Of a DNA stretch of 17,067 nt, positions 13,043-17,067 are shown one piece after another (within the stretch, counting starts at the first letter, position 1; every line of letters begins with the position of its first letter). The notes under the pieces were generated by a model that saw nothing but the letters and a program-made list of their open reading frames with translations, did not search any database and was not told the DNA's origin. The translations under genes were made by a program, and so were the position numbers. This DNA is from Deltaproteobacteria bacterium. GTDB lineage: Bacteria; Desulfobacterota; Desulfarculia; Adiutricales; JAGVGV01. The stretch spans positions 1 to 17,067 of the forward strand of contig JADFXS010000031.1 in assembly GCA_015233515.1 (NCBI GenBank), in the 5' to 3' direction.

Positions 13043-13765
13043 ATGCAAATCTTCACCGATGACATGCAAACCGGCACGGCAGGCAACTTTAATTTCTCCG
13101 GGGTGCGGCCGGAGAAGTTAGGAGCCGCCGAATATACCCTGGTCACTCTCGTCATGGATAGAACCGGCAGCGTCAACGGGTTCGAAGCCGATCTGCTCAG
13201 AGTCAAACGAGCCGTGGTGGAAGCATGCCGGAAGGCGCCTCGCGCCGAATATCTCATGCTCCGGAGCGTCGAGGTCAACGAGCGGGTCGACGTCCACGGT
13301 TTCGTCGAACTGGTCAATATCGATCCGTCAAAGTATCGGGCGCCGAATTGCAAGGGATCGACGGCGCTTTTCGATGCGACCTATTCGGCGGTCGCCGCAA
13401 CCAACGAATACGCCCGAACCCTGGCCGACAACGATTTCAGCGTCAACGGAATAGTGATTGTCGTTACCGACGGCGACGACAATGTGTCCGCTCAAACCGT
13501 CAAGAACGTAGCGAAAGAGATCAAGCGCGGCGTGCAAAACGAATGGCTGGAATCGCTAAACGTGGTCCTGGTCGGCGTAAACGCTACTTGCTGTAAAAAA
13601 CATCTGGACGTTTTTTACCGGAATGGCGGGCTCACCCAATACGTGGACGTGGGCGATGCCACGCCGCAAAAACTCGCCAGGCTCGCGGATTTCATTTCCC
13701 GCAGCATCACCTCGCAGTCTCAAAGTCTGGGCACGGGCGGGCCGAGTCAAGCCCTGACTTTTTGA
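13043..13765 (+). CDS. VWA-domain protein of a kinase/phosphatase triad
   Basis: A 240-residue soluble von Willebrand factor A protein (domain about 32-225) preceded by a short N-terminal segment, with no signal peptide or membrane helix. The MIDAS metal site reads Asp39-x-Thr41-x-Ser43 (VMDRTGSV), then Thr107 (KGSTALFDA) and Asp143 (VVTDGDDN). The classic first motif is DxSxS, so Thr41 is a conservative variant and metal binding is likely kept. The VWA domain would act as a metal-dependent protein-binding scaffold. The ATG at 13043 has AGGAG 7 bases upstream. The following PP2C and kinase genes make the same trio as E. coli yegL/yegK/yegI and the TerY-P loci. Its direct link to NAD salvage is inferred from gene order. 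Confidence 0.85.
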   Translation: MQIFTDDMQTGTAGNFNFSGVRPEKLGAAEYTLVTLVMDRTGSVNGFEADLLRVKRAVVEACRKAPRAEYLMLRSVEVNERVDVHGFVELVNIDPSKYRAPNCKGSTALFDATYSAVAATNEYARTLADNDFSVNGIVIVVTDGDDNVSAQTVKNVAKEIKRGVQNEWLESLNVVLVGVNATCCKKHLDVFYRNGGLTQYVDVGDATPQKLARLADFISRSITSQSQSLGTGGPSQALTF

Positions 13766-13862
13766 TAGGGCTGGCGCCGCTTCCCACCGGTGCTCCCAAT
13801 AAAAAAACCCGGAGGAACGGGGATCATTATCCACTTGCTTTTGCCTTGCACGGGGTCCGCAA

Positions 13863-14726
13863 ATGAACGTAGATCACTTTTTCACCATCGGCGCCATGCA
13901 CGTTTCCCAAGGCACGCCCTGCGAGGACTACGCTTGGTCGGGCCATCTCCATTCCGATGCGGTATTCGGGGTGGTGTCGGACGGTTGCTCCGGCGCCTGT
14001 GCCAACACGGATATCGGCGCGCGGACGATCAGCTTTGCCTTGACCCGGACGATCCAATCCCGAAAGGTCCCCGGCGGTGAATGGTTTCGTGGGGATTTTT
14101 TCCATGAGCTCCGGAAGAATTTCGCATCTCTCCGTTTGACTGATACGGAGAATGACTACCTGGCCACGGTCGTCGGCTTTGTGGCGACTCCGGAGACAGC
14201 CTCGGTGTTTCTTATGGGGGACGGCGCGATCGCCACCCGGGATGCGGAGGGAATTTGCCAGCTGATCGAGCTCGATTGGTATGGAAACGCTCCATATTAT
14301 CTCGAGTATACCCTGCGTTCCGACCATCGGGCTCGATTCCTGAAAGGCTTGCCTGAACCAAGCCTCCAGGCCGTTCAACGTCGCACCACCACCTTTTCCA
14401 TGAATGAAACCGGCCTGAGCCTACTGGGCTCGGCGACGAAGTGGCTGGGTTTTGAGGCTTTGGAAACCGGCCTGGTGCTCGATTTCAAACCTCAAGACCA
14501 GGGCCTTCGCGTTCTGGCCGTGATGACGGACGGGATATCCCATATCGGCGCCGTTCCGGCTGAGGCGGCGGTGGCCCAATTCCTCGCGTTCAAGAATACC
14601 AGGGGTGGGTTTGTCAAGCGCCGTATGCGTAAAGCGCTGACTGTTTTCAGCCAGGACGGGCACATGCCTCGCGACGATATCGCTGTGGCCTGTGTCTGGA
14701 TGGGGGACGAAAATGGGATTCACTGA
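13863..14726 (+). CDS. PP2C-type protein phosphatase
   Basis: A 287-residue metal-dependent serine/threonine phosphatase of the PP2C family, small and soluble. Likely metal-site residues are Asp22 (PCEDYA), Asp40-Gly41 (VVSDGCSGA), Asp223 (MTDGIS) and Asp271-Asp272 (PRDDIAVA); a GDGAIATRD segment fits the central GD-x-R strand of the family. All key acids are present, so activity is expected. The start at 13863 is the first usable ATG, but its ribosome site is weak; GGAGGA at 13811 is too far away to serve. It lies 97 bases after the VWA gene and overlaps the kinase start by 14 bases, so the two are probably translated together and may set opposing phosphorylation states of a shared target. 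Confidence 0.87.
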   Translation: MNVDHFFTIGAMHVSQGTPCEDYAWSGHLHSDAVFGVVSDGCSGACANTDIGARTISFALTRTIQSRKVPGGEWFRGDFFHELRKNFASLRLTDTENDYLATVVGFVATPETASVFLMGDGAIATRDAEGICQLIELDWYGNAPYYLEYTLRSDHRARFLKGLPEPSLQAVQRRTTTFSMNETGLSLLGSATKWLGFEALETGLVLDFKPQDQGLRVLAVMTDGISHIGAVPAEAAVAQFLAFKNTRGGFVKRRMRKALTVFSQDGHMPRDDIAVACVWMGDENGIH

Positions 14727-16482
14727 TAAAATTCAGGTTATTCTTCCCGGCAAAGGAGAAACGACGCTTCTCCCCAGGGACCATTTGGCCACCGGCGGCG
14801 AAGGAGCCGTCTACCTCAAGAACGGCCTCGTCTTTAAGCTTTATCTCGATTCCGTCGCCGCCCGGGCCAGAGGCATGGAGGAAAAAATCCGGCTTCTTGC
14901 CCGAATCCGCCATCCCTATATCGTCGCGCCGATCGATATATTGCGCGATCCTAGGCACGATATGGTAGGCTACTACATGCCCGCGGCCCAGGGCGCGCCG
15001 CTGGTCAAGATTTTCACCAACGCCTGGCGGGACGTGAACGGTTTCGGCAATGCGGAAGCTGCGAAACTTGTTGAAAACATGCGCCTCGTCATCGAGGAAG
15101 CCCATCAGCTCTCGGCCCTGGTGGTCGACGGCAACGAAATGAACTGGCTGGCCGATGGCGTCGAGCCCCGTGCCATCGATGTCGACAGTTGGCAGATCGG
15201 ACCTTTCAAGACGAACGCCATTATGGCTTCCATTTTCGATCATCACGCAAACACCCTGTCCTCGGAATCCGACTGGTTCTCATGGGGAATCGTAACGTTC
15301 CAAGTCTTTACGGGAATCCACCCGTACAAGGGAACGCATCCTGATTTCAAGCGGGGCGACATGGAAGCGCGGATGCGGGCAAATGCTTCCGTGTTCGATT
15401 CCAAGGTCAAGCTCAACGCCGCCGTCAGGGATTTTTCCTTGATTCCCAAGCCCCTGGTCGATTGGTACGAAGGAGTCTTCCAGCATGGCGACCGCGGCGC
15501 CCCGCCAGGCGTCATGATGTCCGCGCCACCGGCGGCGGTTGCTCGAATATTTCGAGCGCGAGTCAGTGGATCCGGTCTGCTGAAGCATCAACTAGTCCTG
15601 ACTCTGCCGGGCCCCATCCGGCATGTTTCCCGAAACGGAATCGCTCTCTATGAGGAAGGCTCGCGCTTGTGCGCCTATGATCTCAAGCGGCGGCAACCGT
15701 TACCTTCCCTCCAAGCGGATGCCGTTGATCGCCTTGTCAAGAATGAAGCCTGTCTGGTCCGAAGCGGCAACGGCTTTGTGCTCCTCGAACTTGACGGCTC
15801 AGGGGTCAGCGGGAGTATAGTCACGGGAGTGCGCGACCCGGCGCCCGCCAATCCGGATATCGGTTCGTTGCCCTGTGTCGCTGAGAAATTGATCGCCTGG
15901 GGTGACCGGGTGTTCGCTCTTAACAGCCATAATGAACTCGGTTTTACCGAAATTGCCATCGAAGCGTTGGGAGCCCGCACCATTATTTCCATCAAGCAGT
16001 CATGGCCGGTGAATTTTTTGTCGACCCGTTTCTTTGATGGTTTCGCCGTTACGGACTGTCTGGGAACGCCATTTGTGGTCCAGCCCGACGGGGATTCAGC
16101 GCTCCTGATCCACCGGGCGGCCGCGCTCAGGGAATACCACCTGGTGAACGGATATGCCGGAAACCGGCACAGCCTCATCCTCCACGGCGTTCGGCGGGCG
16201 GACGGTCGGCTCTACCGTTTGAAAATGAAGATGGGCGTCACGGAATATGAGGTGATCGATTCCGTGGTGGTGGACGACGCCGAGCTCGATATCGCCATCA
16301 CCCCAAAAGGAATCGCCGTGGCGATATTCGACGACGGCGAAGTGTCGGTTTGGAACATCCTGGGGACAGGAGAAAAAATCGTCCCCGACCCGGCTGTAAC
16401 CCGGGACATGCGACTCTTCGCCTTAACCGACGGAGTCTTTTATTACACCGGACGGGACGTATTTCGTTTAAGTCTGAGCTGA
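14713..16482 (+). CDS. Protein kinase with beta-rich C-terminal half
   Basis: A 589-residue soluble kinase-like protein. The kinase part (about 20-280) has a glycine loop TGGEGAVY (27-34), Lys42 (VFKLY), RHPYIV (66-71), and a divergent catalytic loop in which Asp139 and Asn144 (VVDGNEMNW) keep the Asp-x4-Asn spacing but the usual His-Arg is missing. The metal loop is IDVDSWQ (155-161) in place of DFG, a form typical of kinases paired with VWA and PP2C proteins. DWFSWGIVTFQVFTG and HPYKG mark the C-lobe. Residues about 300-589 are rich in short beta strands and may form a propeller-like sensor; I do not recognise a named domain, and the helix-hairpin-helix tail of YegI-type kinases is not seen. 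The ATG at 14713 with GGGGGA upstream is preferred over GTG at 14692. It is followed 23 bases later by pncB. Confidence 0.82.
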   Translation: MGFTDKIQVILPGKGETTLLPRDHLATGGEGAVYLKNGLVFKLYLDSVAARARGMEEKIRLLARIRHPYIVAPIDILRDPRHDMVGYYMPAAQGAPLVKIFTNAWRDVNGFGNAEAAKLVENMRLVIEEAHQLSALVVDGNEMNWLADGVEPRAIDVDSWQIGPFKTNAIMASIFDHHANTLSSESDWFSWGIVTFQVFTGIHPYKGTHPDFKRGDMEARMRANASVFDSKVKLNAAVRDFSLIPKPLVDWYEGVFQHGDRGAPPGVMMSAPPAAVARIFRARVSGSGLLKHQLVLTLPGPIRHVSRNGIALYEEGSRLCAYDLKRRQPLPSLQADAVDRLVKNEACLVRSGNGFVLLELDGSGVSGSIVTGVRDPAPANPDIGSLPCVAEKLIAWGDRVFALNSHNELGFTEIAIEALGARTIISIKQSWPVNFLSTRFFDGFAVTDCLGTPFVVQPDGDSALLIHRAAALREYHLVNGYAGNRHSLILHGVRRADGRLYRLKMKMGVTEYEVIDSVVVDDAELDIAITPKGIAVAIFDDGEVSVWNILGTGEKIVPDPAVTRDMRLFALTDGVFYYTGRDVFRLSLS

Positions 16483-16505
16483 GGCCAGGCGAAAGGAACA
16501 AAACC

Positions 16506-17067
16506 ATGAACTTCACCCCCGTTATCAACAGTCTGCTCGATACCGACCTGTACAAATTCACCATGCTCCAGGCCTTCCTGCATCAATTCCCCGGCGCGGA
16601 AGGCGAATATCGGTTCAAATGCCGTAACAAGCCCGCAATACCGCTTTCCACATTCAAGAAGCAGATCGAAGCGCAGATCGATCACCTTTGCACCCTTCGT
16701 TTACGTCAGGAAGAACTCGATTATATGCGAAACCTCCGCTTTATCAAGAACGACCTGGTGGACTATCTGGACCTCTTTCAATTCCGCAGGCGTTTTATCG
16801 AGGTCGAAGTGTCGAAAAGTGATCCTGACAAGATAGAGATCGTGGCCCGCGGCCCGTTAATGCATGTGATGCTCTTCGAGATTTTCGTCCTCGCCATCGT
16901 TTCTGAAGTCTATTTCAATCAGTTCGACCAAGAAAAATGTTTTGAGGAAGGGCGGCGAAGACTTTCGGAAAAGATCAGGCTCCTCAAGGAATTCGGGGGG
17001 AAGCCGCCGCTCCGGCACCCCTATATCTTTTTCGATTTCGGAACCCGCCGGCGGGCTTGCCGCAAGT
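16506..17067 (+). CDS. pncB: Nicotinate phosphoribosyltransferase, 3' end cut by window
   Basis: The first 187 residues of a protein that normally has about 400; the frame is open to the last base. It would convert nicotinate and PRPP to nicotinate mononucleotide in NAD salvage. Family marks include SLLDTDLYKFTM (9-20), a GPLMHVMLFE segment followed by VSEVYF, and FDFGTRRRA at the right edge, the counterpart of FDFGTRRR in E. coli PncB. The ATG at 16506 has AAGGAA 7 bases upstream and lies 23 bases after the kinase stop, so it belongs to the same transcript. Together with the nicotinamidase at 12122 it brackets the signalling triad. Whether further NAD genes follow cannot be seen. Confidence 0.93.
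   Translation, partial: MNFTPVINSLLDTDLYKFTMLQAFLHQFPGAEGEYRFKCRNKPAIPLSTFKKQIEAQIDHLCTLRLRQEELDYMRNLRFIKNDLVDYLDLFQFRRRFIEVEVSKSDPDKIEIVARGPLMHVMLFEIFVLAIVSEVYFNQFDQEKCFEEGRRRLSEKIRLLKEFGGKPPLRHPYIFFDFGTRRRACRK

Overview
The window looks like a chromosomal segment of a Desulfobacterota-type (deltaproteobacterial) anaerobe. This rests on three things: a sigma-54 enhancer-binding regulator next to a three-subunit molybdenum hydroxylase, a multi-PAS protein ending in a double-CxxC domain of a kind I associate with that group, and REP-like palindromes between genes. No rRNA, tRNA, CRISPR array, integrase or insertion sequence was recognised, and the genus cannot be told from the sequence alone.

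Layout. (1) 1-336 is non-coding and holds a heptamer repeat and a possible terminator. (2) 337-6278 is a catabolic module. A PAS + AAA+ + Fis-type sigma-54 activator is followed by a 640-base control region with two direct repeats (2133-2171) and a near-consensus -24/-12 promoter (2264-2280). The FAD, [2Fe-2S] and molybdopterin subunits of a xanthine-dehydrogenase-family hydroxylase follow. (3) 6279-8094 has hairpins, a REP-like element, a perfect 14-bp palindrome and a HisD-superfamily alcohol dehydrogenase that resembles sulfopropanediol dehydrogenase more than true histidinol dehydrogenase. (4) 8223-11139 holds a convergent bacteriohemerythrin, a repeat-rich spacer with a roughly 99-base MITE-like inverted repeat, and a three-PAS protein whose receiver domain has lost its phosphorylatable aspartate. 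(5) 11248-17067 is the most interesting part. A divergent NrtR-type Nudix regulator faces an apparent operon of nicotinamidase, VWA protein, PP2C phosphatase, protein kinase with a beta-rich C-terminal half, and nicotinate phosphoribosyltransferase, which runs off the right edge.

How the genes may work together. In the last region the first and last genes supply the two steps nicotinamide -> nicotinate -> nicotinate mononucleotide of NAD salvage. NrtR is the known ADP-ribose-responsive regulator of such genes. Enclosed between the two salvage enzymes is a complete VWA/PP2C/kinase signalling triad of the type seen in E. coli yegL/yegK/yegI and in TerY-P loci. This suggests that phospho-signalling is coupled to NAD status. 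A palindrome that covers the -10 box of a near-consensus nrtR promoter, and a second one over the likely operon promoter, are candidate NrtR operators. In region 2 the activator probably senses a small molecule through its PAS domain and switches on the hydroxylase, whose substrate is unknown.
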